A stretch of DNA of 64,000 nucleotides, from the NCBI GenBank assembly GCA_020831965.1, contig JAFIFP010000004.1, positions 157,926-221,925 of the forward strand. Reading direction: 5' to 3'. A program made the position numbers and the translations under genes. Positions 27,016 through 35,939 of this stretch are shown here, piece by piece. Numbering within the stretch: position 1 is the first letter of the stretch; the number at the start of each line of letters is the position of its first letter. The notes under the pieces were generated by a model that made no database searches, was not told the DNA's origin, and worked only from the letters and a program-made list of their open reading frames with translations. This DNA comes from Idiomarina sp. Its GTDB lineage: Bacteria > Pseudomonadota > Gammaproteobacteria > Enterobacterales > Alteromonadaceae.

Positions 27016-29805
27016 ATGTTGATCAAGTGGAATACTCAACTCCCGTTGATGGGCTTCGCCCTGTCTGCCGTAACGCTCGCCCTCATGGCGCAGCCTAACT
27101 TAGCGCATGCGAATGAAACGCAAGAAAACGAAGAGGAAGAAGCAACTCCTCAGCGTGTTGAACGAATTCAAGTAACCGGTTCACAAATCCGAGGCGTCGA
27201 TTTAGAAGGCGCTCAACCACTTATTTCCATTGGCGAGGCCGAAATTCGTAACTCGTCAGCAACCACCGTCAGTGAATTACTGCGTGAAGTGGGCCAGACC
27301 CGCGGCGGGGAAGGTAGCTTCTCGACCTTCGCTAGTGGTGCATTGCAAGGGGACTCGCCGGTCGGTCAAGCGGCTGCTTCACTGCGTGGTTTAGGTGCGT
27401 CATCGACGCTTACGCTGATTAACGGTCGCCGGGTCAGTGCAAGCTCTTTCGCCAACAATTTTGAGAACTTTGTCGACATTAACTCGATTCCGCTGAGTGC
27501 TATTGAGCGGATTGATATTCTTGCCACGGGTGCTTCGGCGACCTATGGCGCTGATGCAATTGCCGGTGTTATCAACTACGTGCTGCGTCGCGATTACGAA
27601 GGCGCTGAGATCAATGTTAGCTACGGTAACTCGGAAGCAAGCTCTGACGACGGCAAAACCAATGTAAATATCATTGCAGGTCGTAATTTCGGTGAAGACA
27701 CGAATGTCACAGTGTTCTTTGACTACTACGATCGTAAACCGCTGTTCGACCGCGATCGTGAGCGCACGGCGCAAAGCTTTTTCCCAAGTCAGCAAGGTAT
27801 CTACCCCAGCTGGAACACTCAATGGTTCGATGACGATGACTATGTTGAAGCAACCTGTCCAGCAGACCTGTTTGGTGAGGGGCGTTTCGGCGAGTATTGC
27901 GAATACAATCAGAATGCTTATCTACCGACTTACACTGCTCTGGAGTCGATGGGCGTCGGTGCCATGATTACTCACCACATGGGTGATATCACTTGGTTTA
28001 CCGAAGTCATGTACAGCCGCACCGAAGCGCGCAGTAACTCTACGGCGGCGCCTTGGAGCGGCTTCGAAGTGGACTTCAATCACCCGAATATGCCCGCAGA
28101 GCTGCGCGATCGCTTCTTCGATTTGTGGGATGACCTTGGCGTGCCAGATGAGGACTTCATTCTGGGATGGGGACGTTTCCCTGACGGACGAACACTCGAA
28201 AACACCACGGAAAGCATTCGCTTAGTGACGGGTCTTGAAGGCAGTTGGGGTGAGTGGTTCTGGGAAGGCGCCTTAAGCTATTCAGAGTCGCGTTCAGAGC
28301 AACGTGCCGTTGCGGGTATTTACAATCGTGCTCGCTTTGAAGCCTCACTATTTGGTGAACTTTGCGCGGATGGCTCGACTAACTGTTCGCCAAATGAGGG
28401 TGGACTTTGGTACAACCCCTTCGGCGGTCAACAGCAGCAAGATCCTACAGTGATTGGTCTACTTCAGGAAAGCTTGCCACGAAATGGCGTGTCGAAGCTC
28501 TACAGCGCCGACTTCCGGAGTTCAGGCGACCTGTTCTACTTAGACTCAGGCCCTGTTGCGGCAGCTGTGGGTGTGGAGATGCGTCGCGAAGAAATTAGTG
28601 ATAGCCCAGATCCACTCGCTCGTGGAACCTTCGAAAATAACTTTGAGCCGGGTGTGATCGGCTTTGGTTCTACTGGTGCCTCGGCAAGCCGTGATCAATG
28701 GGCGGTGTTTGCTGAAGTATTTGTACCCGTCACGGACCGCTTGAATGCGCAAATTGCAGGTCGTTACGATCACTATTCAGATTTCGGTGGTGAGTTTAAC
28801 CCGAAAGTAGGTTTGCGCTATGAACTGACTAATGATCTTTTATTACGTGCATCATGGGCACAATCGTTCCGTGCTCCTTCACTGAGCCAAGTGGGCGCAG
28901 AGATTACCCTGAGCTCCGCGGCTGTTGATTGTAAGCCTGAGTTCATCGGTAATTACTGTACCGGTGGATTCCCAGACTTCTCTATTCTGACCAAGGTTTA
29001 CGGTAATGACGAGTTGGAAGCAGAAGATTCAGAGTCGTTCAGTGCCGGTTTTGCCTGGAGTCCAAATCGTGATGTCACAGTGACTTTCGATTACTGGCGC
29101 TTCGAGCACAACAACATTGTAGGTGTCGACCCAGAGTTCTTCATGCGTCGTACTTTGACCGACCCGTCACTGCGTTTCTGTGGCCAGGTTCCAGCGGATG
29201 TGTCACAAGGTGTGGGCTTCGAAGAGTGTGATGAGAACGGAGTCGGTGTAGTGACCAGTCGTATTGATGGTGACGTGCATTTACAACTTGAGAACTTAGG
29301 TATTCAGAAAACCGAAGGTCTTGATTTCACTTACACGCACTATTTCGATATTGACGGTGTTGCGCGCTTCACTTGGTTGACCGATGTGACCCATTTGCTG
29401 AGCTTTGACCGTCAGTTGTCACAACAAGCGGATACCGAGAAATTAGCAAGTACCTTCCGTTACCCACGCACCATCTTTACCAATACCCTGCGCTGGGATC
29501 GTGATCGTCTGTTCGGTAACATTCGTGTGCAATACACCAGTGGCTATGACGACGATATCGAAACCTTGGGCCAAGCTGACTTGGATCGTTTAGGTATTAC
29601 AGCGGATCGCAAGGTTCCAAGCTGGACGAAGGTCAACACGACTGTCGGTTATGAGTTCTCTGATAACTTTACCGTGCGTTTCAACATTGAAAACCTGTTC
29701 GACCGTCAAGCGCCTTATGCGTATGGCACGAGCGCTAATGTTGACCACTTCAACCACGACACGATGGGACGGTTCTATCGCGTGAGCGCGACCTACCGTT
29801 TCTAA
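27016..29805 (+). CDS. TonB-dependent outer-membrane receptor
   Basis: Start at ATG 27016, with GAGG 8 bases upstream; 929 residues. A signal peptide (FALSAVTLALMAQPNLAHA) is followed by a TonB-box-like ERIQVTGSQI, a plug domain (~residues 55-200, with LRGLGASSTLTLINGRR and GADAIAGVINYVLRR), and a ~700-residue beta-barrel ending in an aromatic residue (RVSATYRF), as required for outer-membrane insertion. The TGSQI/GADAIAGVINY type is typical of the large receptors that bring peptides or oligosaccharides into marine Alteromonadales and Xanthomonadales. Its position, divergent from an exported cyanophycinase and upstream of a permease and isoaspartyl dipeptidase, suggests import of beta-Asp-Arg or short cyanophycin fragments; this is inferred. 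Confidence 0.93.
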   Translation: MLIKWNTQLPLMGFALSAVTLALMAQPNLAHANETQENEEEEATPQRVERIQVTGSQIRGVDLEGAQPLISIGEAEIRNSSATTVSELLREVGQTRGGEGSFSTFASGALQGDSPVGQAAASLRGLGASSTLTLINGRRVSASSFANNFENFVDINSIPLSAIERIDILATGASATYGADAIAGVINYVLRRDYEGAEINVSYGNSEASSDDGKTNVNIIAGRNFGEDTNVTVFFDYYDRKPLFDRDRERTAQSFFPSQQGIYPSWNTQWFDDDDYVEATCPADLFGEGRFGEYCEYNQNAYLPTYTALESMGVGAMITHHMGDITWFTEVMYSRTEARSNSTAAPWSGFEVDFNHPNMPAELRDRFFDLWDDLGVPDEDFILGWGRFPDGRTLENTTESIRLVTGLEGSWGEWFWEGALSYSESRSEQRAVAGIYNRARFEASLFGELCADGSTNCSPNEGGLWYNPFGGQQQQDPTVIGLLQESLPRNGVSKLYSADFRSSGDLFYLDSGPVAAAVGVEMRREEISDSPDPLARGTFENNFEPGVIGFGSTGASASRDQWAVFAEVFVPVTDRLNAQIAGRYDHYSDFGGEFNPKVGLRYELTNDLLLRASWAQSFRAPSLSQVGAEITLSSAAVDCKPEFIGNYCTGGFPDFSILTKVYGNDELEAEDSESFSAGFAWSPNRDVTVTFDYWRFEHNNIVGVDPEFFMRRTLTDPSLRFCGQVPADVSQGVGFEECDENGVGVVTSRIDGDVHLQLENLGIQKTEGLDFTYTHYFDIDGVARFTWLTDVTHLLSFDRQLSQQADTEKLASTFRYPRTIFTNTLRWDRDRLFGNIRVQYTSGYDDDIETLGQADLDRLGITADRKVPSWTKVNTTVGYEFSDNFTVRFNIENLFDRQAPYAYGTSANVDHFNHDTMGRFYRVSATYRF

Positions 29806-29819
29806 GGTGATAAAGAATG

Positions 29820-29873
29820 CGCCGTTGGAGACGACGGCGTACACTCCAGATGCGGGGAGCTTCTACTCCCCGC
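29820..29873 (+). repeat. Two hairpins between receptor and permease genes
   Basis: CGCCGT/ACGGCG (29820-29839) and GCGGGGAG/CTCCCCGC around CTTCTA (29852-29873). The second, an 8-bp GC stem, is followed by AGTTGTTCG rather than a true T-tract, so it may only partly terminate or may protect the receptor message, giving more receptor than permease. Confidence 0.6.
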
Positions 29874-29901
29874 AGTTGTTCGTGGCAGTGGAAACCAACT
29901 T

Positions 29902-31347
29902 ATGAAATCGATGGAAGCATCCCGGCGCATGCCGGACACGCTGGTTATCTTATTTTTTGTGACGCTGCTTGCAGCGGCACTTACATGGCTTGTGCCAGCC
30001 GGGCAATTCAGTACGGAAACCGTCACGCGCGATACGCCTTCAGGCCTGCAGGAACGCGAGTTAATTCTGGCGGAGTCCTATGAGGTTGTTGAGGGAGCGC
30101 GTGGGTTTCGGTGGTTTGCCGAAGGTGGCGAGATCGGCCTCGCGAATGTGCCCTTCGAGGGCATGGTGTCGGGTTCGAAATGGGGCGCGGCCATTGGTGT
30201 CATGGCCTTTATTATTTTGGTCGGTGGTGCTTTTGGTATCATCGTAAAAACAGCAAGTATCGAACGCGGGATTCTCGCGCTGATTCAGCGAACGCAAGCC
30301 TATGACCGCTTGTTTTTGGTGGTTCTTTTCTTCGTATTCTCCCTCGGCGGCGCCATTTTTGGCATGGGGGAAGAAGCAATAGCGTTCTGTCTCGTACTCC
30401 TCCCTGTGATGACGAAGCTTGGCTATGACAAAGTGACCACGGTGTTAGTGACTTATGTGGCCACCCAAATTGGCTTCGCCGCTTCTTGGATGAACCCTTT
30501 CAGTGTTGCAATTGCACAGGGCATTGCCGAAGTGCCGCTGCTGTCAGGAGCCAATTTCCGCATGACCATGTGGCTTGTCTTTACCTTGGTGGGACTCGCA
30601 TTTACTTTGCGTTATGCGGGCAAAGTGAGACAGCCCGTTGCAGAACGCCCAACGGTGAATTTTTCGCAACAGCCCTTCAGTCGCTTAGACAGCTTCATAC
30701 TGATCACTTTCTTGCTTGGCATGATTTGGGTTGTCTGGGGCGTTACTGCACGGGGCTATTACATTCCTGAGATTGCGAGCCAATTTGTCGCCGTCGGTAT
30801 TGTGATCGGTTTAATTGCCATTGTTGGCGGCCGGATGACGGCGAATGGTATGTCTACCGCTTTTACTCGCGGCGCACAAGATTTGCTGCCTGCCGCATTA
30901 ATTGTGGGCTTCGCGAAAGGAATCATTTTACTGCTTGGTGGCGATGACCCAACCAGCCCGTCCACTTTGAATACGGTATTACATGCAGCAGGACAGTCGG
31001 TAAGTGGGCTGTCAGAAATGGGGGCGGCAGTTGCAATGCTGACCTTCCAAGGTGTTTTCAATTTCTTCATGACATCGGGCTCCGGTCAAGCAGCACTGAC
31101 CATGCCTCTGATGGCGCCGTTGGCAGACTTGGCTGGTGTGTCTCGCCAGGTCGCCGTTCTCGCGTTCCAACTAGGTGATGGCTTAACCAATATCATTGTA
31201 CCGACTTCGGCTGCTCTTATTGGCTGCTTAGGTGCTGTGAAACTCGACTGGGCAAGCTGGGTTCGCGCCATTTGGAAGTTTCAATTAGTTCTAGCGGCAG
31301 TAGCTATCGCTACTGTTGTTATCGCGGTTTTACTGGGGTTTAGCTAA
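29902..31347 (+). CDS. YfcC-family inner-membrane permease
   Basis: 481 residues, ~12 membrane segments, of the YfcC/DcuC/ArcD-like (C4-dicarboxylate anaerobic carrier) superfamily; members carry basic amino acids, dicarboxylates or dipeptides. Family features include LVPAGQFS near the N-terminus, GGAFGIIVKT, FGMGEEAIAF, and FMTSGSGQAALTMPLMAP in the C-terminal half. The ATG at 29902 has only a weak GGAA upstream. It ends two bases before iadA, so the pair is certainly co-transcribed. In this setting the likely cargo is beta-Asp-Arg or its products, but substrate cannot be read directly. Confidence 0.87.
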   Translation: MKSMEASRRMPDTLVILFFVTLLAAALTWLVPAGQFSTETVTRDTPSGLQERELILAESYEVVEGARGFRWFAEGGEIGLANVPFEGMVSGSKWGAAIGVMAFIILVGGAFGIIVKTASIERGILALIQRTQAYDRLFLVVLFFVFSLGGAIFGMGEEAIAFCLVLLPVMTKLGYDKVTTVLVTYVATQIGFAASWMNPFSVAIAQGIAEVPLLSGANFRMTMWLVFTLVGLAFTLRYAGKVRQPVAERPTVNFSQQPFSRLDSFILITFLLGMIWVVWGVTARGYYIPEIASQFVAVGIVIGLIAIVGGRMTANGMSTAFTRGAQDLLPAALIVGFAKGIILLLGGDDPTSPSTLNTVLHAAGQSVSGLSEMGAAVAMLTFQGVFNFFMTSGSGQAALTMPLMAPLADLAGVSRQVAVLAFQLGDGLTNIIVPTSAALIGCLGAVKLDWASWVRAIWKFQLVLAAVAIATVVIAVLLGFS

Positions 31348-31349
31348 CT

Positions 31350-32534
31350 ATGTTGACGTTAATTCGAGGAGCGCACCTTTATGCGCCTAGGGATCAGGGC
31401 CGCCAAGATGTGCTGATTGGTGGCGGTAAGGTGCTCGCAATAGGCGAGGATCTGAGCTTGCAAGGGCAGGGCGTGGAGGTGCGTGAAATTAATGCCGAGG
31501 GCCGTTGGTTAATGCCAGGTATGGTGGATCCGCTGGCGCATATTACCGGCGGTGGCGGTGAAGGCGGTTTTCATACGCGAACGCCAGAAATGACATTGGA
31601 AGAGGCGAGCTTGGCTGGGGTAACAACCTTAGTGGCGGCACTTGGCACCGATGCGACGACGCGCACCTTGCCTGACTTGCTCGCTAAAGCACAAGCGTTG
31701 GTGCATGAGGGACTCGAGGTGTATTGCTACACTGGCTCCTATGAAGTGCCAGTACGCACACTTACTGGCTCAGTGCGGGACGACATTATTCTGCTGGAAC
31801 GCGTGATTGGGGTGGGTGAAGTGGCGATTGCTGATCACCGTGGCTCTTTCCCGAGTGCACGAGAATTGGCGCGAATCGCTTCTGAAGCGCGCGTTGGTGG
31901 CATGTTGTCAGGCAAACGCGGCATCGTTTTTCTGCATGTGGGGGATGATGATGAGCAGCTGGGGCTCGTGGATGAAGTGATTGAACGCTTCCCGGTGCCG
32001 ATTACTCAATTTTATCCAACGCATTTGAATCGTTCCGTTGAGTTGCTTGAAGAGGGGTTTCGTTTGGCCCGCGCCGGTATGGTGATTGATGTGACGGCGA
32101 GCACAACACCAGAGCTGCTTGCCCAAGGGGAGTTAAGTGCTGCTGAGTGTTTAGCGCGAGCCCTTAAGGCTGGTGTGTCTGCACAGCAGATTAGTTTTAG
32201 CTCGGATGGCAATGCGAGCTTGCCAGAGTTCAATGCCGCAGGTGAGCTTTCAGGACTCAAAGTAGGGCGTGTTTTGTCTATGCTAGAGGCGCTTCGAGAA
32301 GCCATTATTGAGCATAAAATTGATGTATCCGATGCAATGATTTCAGTAACAAGCGCCGCTGCAGATTATCTCGGTTTGTCTCACAAAGGTCGGATTGCGG
32401 TTGGGGTGGACGCGGATCTTGTGCTGGTTGATCCGAACGGTATTCAAGTGGATTCAGTGTGGTGTCGCGGGCGCCGTCTGGTTCACGAGGGTCGCCCGAC
32501 TGTGCATGGCACTTTTACGGTTGCAGACGACTGA
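31350..32534 (+). CDS. iadA: Isoaspartyl dipeptidase (beta-aspartyl peptidase) with altered metal ligands
   Basis: 394 residues; matches IadA over its full length, including the GGGGEGG loop with catalytic Glu71 and RTPEM. IadA hydrolyses beta-aspartyl dipeptides, such as the beta-Asp-Arg released by cyanophycinase. His196 (LHVGDD), His225 (PTHLNR), Asp286 (SSDGN) and Arg164 (DHR) are kept. Two metal-site positions differ from the E. coli enzyme as I remember it: the HxH motif reads DPLAH, so the first His is Leu62, and the carbamylated Lys is Glu157 (GVGEVAIADHR). The Glu form occurs in other members; loss of the first His is less expected. Start ATG lies two bases after the permease stop. 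Its 3' end overlaps pdxH by 20 bp tail-to-tail. Confidence 0.9.
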   Translation: MLTLIRGAHLYAPRDQGRQDVLIGGGKVLAIGEDLSLQGQGVEVREINAEGRWLMPGMVDPLAHITGGGGEGGFHTRTPEMTLEEASLAGVTTLVAALGTDATTRTLPDLLAKAQALVHEGLEVYCYTGSYEVPVRTLTGSVRDDIILLERVIGVGEVAIADHRGSFPSARELARIASEARVGGMLSGKRGIVFLHVGDDDEQLGLVDEVIERFPVPITQFYPTHLNRSVELLEEGFRLARAGMVIDVTASTTPELLAQGELSAAECLARALKAGVSAQQISFSSDGNASLPEFNAAGELSGLKVGRVLSMLEALREAIIEHKIDVSDAMISVTSAAADYLGLSHKGRIAVGVDADLVLVDPNGIQVDSVWCRGRRLVHEGRPTVHGTFTVADD

Positions 32535-33171
32535 TTGACCAAAGGTGTTGCCCTTGATCGCTGAGGGCGCGCTCATAAATGAAACGGTCGTGCAGCCGTG
32601 CGCGACCGCCTTGCCAAAACTCGTAACGTAACGGTTGAATGCGATATCCTCCCCAGAATTCCGGGCGTGGAATATGCGCTTCAGTAGCAAATTGGGTGGT
32701 GGCTTCGGCAAACTTTTGATCGAGCGCTTCGCGGCTCGCCACCGTTTCACTTTGCGCTGAAGCCCAAGCACCAAGCTGGCTTTGTCGGGGACGCGAAGCA
32801 AAATACGCGTCATTTTCCGCGTCTGTTAGACGCTCTGCCGTCCCTTCAATAATGATTTGCCGTTCCATTCCAAGCCATGCGAAATGCAGACAACACTGCG
32901 GATTTTCGTCTAAGTCTTGTGCCTTACGGCTGTTGTAGTTTGTGTAAAAGCAATACCCCTCTGGGGAGCTGCCCTTAAGCAACACGACGCGTTGTGCCGG
33001 ACGACCAGTTGCGCTGGCGGTGGACAGCACCATAGCGGTTGGGTCGGGTGTGTCGGCAGACTGAATAGCCGCAGCAAACCATTGTTCAAAGAGTGCATGG
33101 GGAGTGTCTGTCAGTTGGTCACGGTTTAGCGAGCCTTGCTCATAATCACGTCGAATTGAATCGATACCCAC
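32515..33171 (-). CDS. pdxH: Pyridoxamine/pyridoxine 5'-phosphate oxidase
   Basis: 218 residues, full length. This FMN enzyme makes pyridoxal 5'-phosphate, the cofactor of SpeA among others. Visible blocks are RRDYEQGSL at the N-terminus, RVVLLKG and FYTNYNSRKAQDL for FMN binding, and the C-terminal PLRYEFWQGG...RLHDR signature. The start is a GTG with AAGG about 9 bases upstream, inside the last codons of the DUF3369 regulator; the genes are five bases apart and probably one transcript. It converges with iadA with a 20-bp overlap. Confidence 0.96.
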   Translation of the reverse strand: MGIDSIRRDYEQGSLNRDQLTDTPHALFEQWFAAAIQSADTPDPTAMVLSTASATGRPAQRVVLLKGSSPEGYCFYTNYNSRKAQDLDENPQCCLHFAWLGMERQIIIEGTAERLTDAENDAYFASRPRQSQLGAWASAQSETVASREALDQKFAEATTQFATEAHIPRPEFWGGYRIQPLRYEFWQGGRARLHDRFIYERALSDQGQHLWSISRLQP

Positions 33172-33176
33172 GAAAG

Positions 33177-34133
33177 TTAGCCTTTTGTATTGTCAAAATT
33201 ATCAAGGTGCTCAAATGCAATCGCAGTGTTGTTCATAAAGAGATCGAGTAATCTGCGATCGGTTGCGCTTAGTTTACTCACACCGCGAATGTAAAGCAGA
33301 TAAAAATGCTGTGCCGATGTCTTGTAAACGCCATAGTAGGTGTCATCGATCAACTCGAAGCCAACGGTTTGGTGGGTGGCGAGTAAGCTGGCGACGATTT
33401 GCCGGTCAATATACTGCTTTACACTTTCACCAATACGCTCTTTGAATTCGCCAGTGGCGGCGATGATGTGCATGGGGTGGTCGTCATCACCACTCGCGGT
33501 GAACCCGTCTACTCGATAGTAAGCAGCGGTGTTTGAGCGAGTCAGTAGTGCGACGAGTTGTTCTAAAATACCCTGACTGAGTTGAGTCATTGAGCGCGCG
33601 GTAAAGATTTCCGCTGATGCTTCAATGATTCGTTCTAGCCCTACCTTGTAACTCTCGATGGCTTGTAAGTCGCGGTAAGCGCGCAAGCTTGAATACATCA
33701 ACGTCATGAGTTTGCGATAGGTTAATTCTGTTTTTTCCTTATAGTCATCAATCTCGTAGCGGGCGATGACTTCTTCCTCGGGGGCCTGACCCGGTTGTCC
33801 GGTACGCAATACAATCCGAATCATATTGTTTTTTGCGGTTTCTCGAGTCCAGCGCACGACATCAAGGCCTGCGTGATCGTTCTCCATCACGACGTCGAGT
33901 AACATGAGAGCGAAATCGTTGGGTTCGCCAAGGATTTGCTGAGCCTCTTCTCCCGAGTAAGCAGAAGTGAAGCGCAGGGGACGGCCGTCGAGACGAAATT
34001 CATTTAGTGCCATTTTGGTAATGAGGTGAATTTCTTCATCGTCGTCGACGATTAAAATATCGAAAGGTACGAGCTCAATACCCGAGTCGTTAGACTCGGG
34101 CTTTTCATCAGCAAACAGAAAGGTATCATTCAT
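33177..34133 (-). CDS. Response regulator with DUF3369 domain, no output domain
   Basis: 318 residues. Residues ~25-150 are a receiver with the acidic triad (VDDDEE), phospho-acceptor Asp80 (LMLLDVVME) and Lys in DYKEKTEL. The remainder is the DUF3369 domain (AYRDLQAIESYKVGLERIIEASAEIF). In many proteins DUF3369 is followed by an HD-GYP cyclic-di-GMP phosphodiesterase; here the protein ends after DUF3369, so it has no recognisable enzymatic or DNA-binding output. It may act by protein contact. No partner histidine kinase is adjacent. It probably shares a transcript with pdxH. Confidence 0.87.
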   Translation of the reverse strand: MNDTFLFADEKPESNDSGIELVPFDILIVDDDEEIHLITKMALNEFRLDGRPLRFTSAYSGEEAQQILGEPNDFALMLLDVVMENDHAGLDVVRWTRETAKNNMIRIVLRTGQPGQAPEEEVIARYEIDDYKEKTELTYRKLMTLMYSSLRAYRDLQAIESYKVGLERIIEASAEIFTARSMTQLSQGILEQLVALLTRSNTAAYYRVDGFTASGDDDHPMHIIAATGEFKERIGESVKQYIDRQIVASLLATHQTVGFELIDDTYYGVYKTSAQHFYLLYIRGVSKLSATDRRLLDLFMNNTAIAFEHLDNFDNTKG

Positions 34134-34179
34134 GTACTGGGTACCTTAAGGAATATCGGAACACACTCACGTTCATAAT

Positions 34180-35910
34180 TTAAGGCGTCATTCGATACTT
34201 GCGTTCACCTGCAACATAAGTTGCGAGTACTTCGATGCGCCATAAGTGCTCAGGTTTGACTCTGAACGGGTCATGACTCACCACAATGAAGTCTGCCCAC
34301 TTACCAGGTTCTAAACTTCCAGTGCTGTCGGCGAGGTGCCCTGACCATGCCGCGTCAATGGTAAAGCTGCGAATCGCTTCTTCAACAGTCATGCGTTGAT
34401 CTGGATACCAGCCCTCGACCGGCTGATTTTCACGATCTTGGCGCGTAACGGCCGCGTGAATACCATAAAAAGGGTTCGCGAGTTCCACTGGGAAGTCTGA
34501 ACCGGCTGCGATTAATGAACCTTGATCGAGGAAACGTCGCCACGCATATGCGCCGGCAATACGCTCACTTCCTACGCGATCCTCGGCCATGTTCATATCA
34601 CTAGTCGCGTGGGTGGGCTGCATGGATGGGATGATTCCGAGCGTTTTGAAACGCGGAATATCGTCCACTTGCACAATTTGTGCATGCTCAATCCGGTGGC
34701 GCAGTTCATTTGCTCCGTAGCGGACTGGACGATCTTCAGACGCTTCATAATCGCCTGAGCTTTCATCGTTGTATGGTTTTGCGAGTAAGAGCGCAAACTC
34801 ATCTAAGGCCAAGCGGTTAGTGAAGTCGCCAATGGCATGGTAGTTAATTTGAAAACCCGCATTGTGAACGGTTTCAAATAATGTTCTCACACGATCTTCT
34901 GGTGTGACTAACAAGCCACGATTCTCTTCATCGTCGCTGTAAGGTTCGATTAAAGCCGCACCACGACTACCCAGAGCACCATCACCATAGAGCTTTACAC
35001 TATTGATTTGCAGGCGATCAGATGCGCTACGATAAGTGCCTTCAGCAAGGAGCGATTCGAGTTCAGGGTCGTTACCAGCAATCATTGCATTGACGCGCAT
35101 CGGTAAACGATTGGCGTCTAGGATATCGCGGTATATTTGCAAGCCCTGCGCTGTGACACCTGCGTCATGCACTTGAGTGAGACCGAGCGCAAGCAGGTGT
35201 TGAAACGCAAGGTGTTTCGCGTCGACAATTTCCTCGCTCGTAGAGGGGGGCATGACTTGGCGAACGAGATCCATTGCCTTATCGATCAGAATACCCGTTG
35301 GGTTCCCGTCGCTGTCCCGCATAATTTGGCCACCGGGTGGATCTTCAGTTTCGTGAGTGATACCCGCGAGTTCGAGCGCTTTGCTATTGACCCAAGCGGC
35401 GTGAGCATCAACACGCACAAGATAGATTGGGCGATCTGTAATCACATGATCGAGGTCGGCTCTACTTGGGAATGAGCGGTCAGGCCACAGTACCTGGTTC
35501 CAGCCGCGCCCAACAATCCAGTTGAGATCCTGATGTTGCTCTGCGTAGTTTGCCACTTGAGCGACAGCGGCGGTGCGGCTCGTCAATCCGCGCAAGTCGA
35601 CTTCAATCAGGTTTTGTCCGAGGCCTTGAATGTGTCCGTGGGCATCGACTAAACCAGGCAAAACAACGCGACCGCCAAGATTAACTCGCTCGGCTCCTTC
35701 GGGTAGTAAAGCGCGCAAACCCTCATCGCCAGTGGTGACAATTTTGCCGTCACGCACCACCATAGCCGTAAAGCGATTGAGCATTGACTTTTCGCCCGGC
35801 TCACCCGTGAATGAGTAGCCCATGAAGTTGTAGTAATAATAGGTAGTTTCGCTGGCCTGCGCGGTTCCGGCTATCAGCAGTAAACCAAGTAAGAATGCTT
35901 TGATTTTCAT
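34180..35910 (-). CDS. Exported YtcJ-like amidohydrolase
   Basis: 576 residues. A signal peptide (KAFLLGLLLIAGTAQA) is followed by an amidohydrolase-3 (YtcJ/LAF3-like) domain: metal motif HGH in LVDAHGHIQGLG, DLRGLTSRTAAV, NYHAIGDFTNR, RIEHAQIV and GSDFPVE in the expected order, ending with the usual PGKWADFIVVSHDPF. This family cleaves amide or N-formyl bonds in diverse small molecules; the substrate is unknown. Export is unusual for such enzymes but common in marine Alteromonadales, and parallels the exported propeller-amidohydrolase at 3953. It lies 29 bases after the lipoprotein gene's stop on the same strand. Confidence 0.9.
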   Translation of the reverse strand: MKIKAFLLGLLLIAGTAQASETTYYYYNFMGYSFTGEPGEKSMLNRFTAMVVRDGKIVTTGDEGLRALLPEGAERVNLGGRVVLPGLVDAHGHIQGLGQNLIEVDLRGLTSRTAAVAQVANYAEQHQDLNWIVGRGWNQVLWPDRSFPSRADLDHVITDRPIYLVRVDAHAAWVNSKALELAGITHETEDPPGGQIMRDSDGNPTGILIDKAMDLVRQVMPPSTSEEIVDAKHLAFQHLLALGLTQVHDAGVTAQGLQIYRDILDANRLPMRVNAMIAGNDPELESLLAEGTYRSASDRLQINSVKLYGDGALGSRGAALIEPYSDDEENRGLLVTPEDRVRTLFETVHNAGFQINYHAIGDFTNRLALDEFALLLAKPYNDESSGDYEASEDRPVRYGANELRHRIEHAQIVQVDDIPRFKTLGIIPSMQPTHATSDMNMAEDRVGSERIAGAYAWRRFLDQGSLIAAGSDFPVELANPFYGIHAAVTRQDRENQPVEGWYPDQRMTVEEAIRSFTIDAAWSGHLADSTGSLEPGKWADFIVVSHDPFRVKPEHLWRIEVLATYVAGERKYRMTP

Positions 35911-35939
35911 AAGCGCCCGAGATTTTTGTTAATGCTAAG

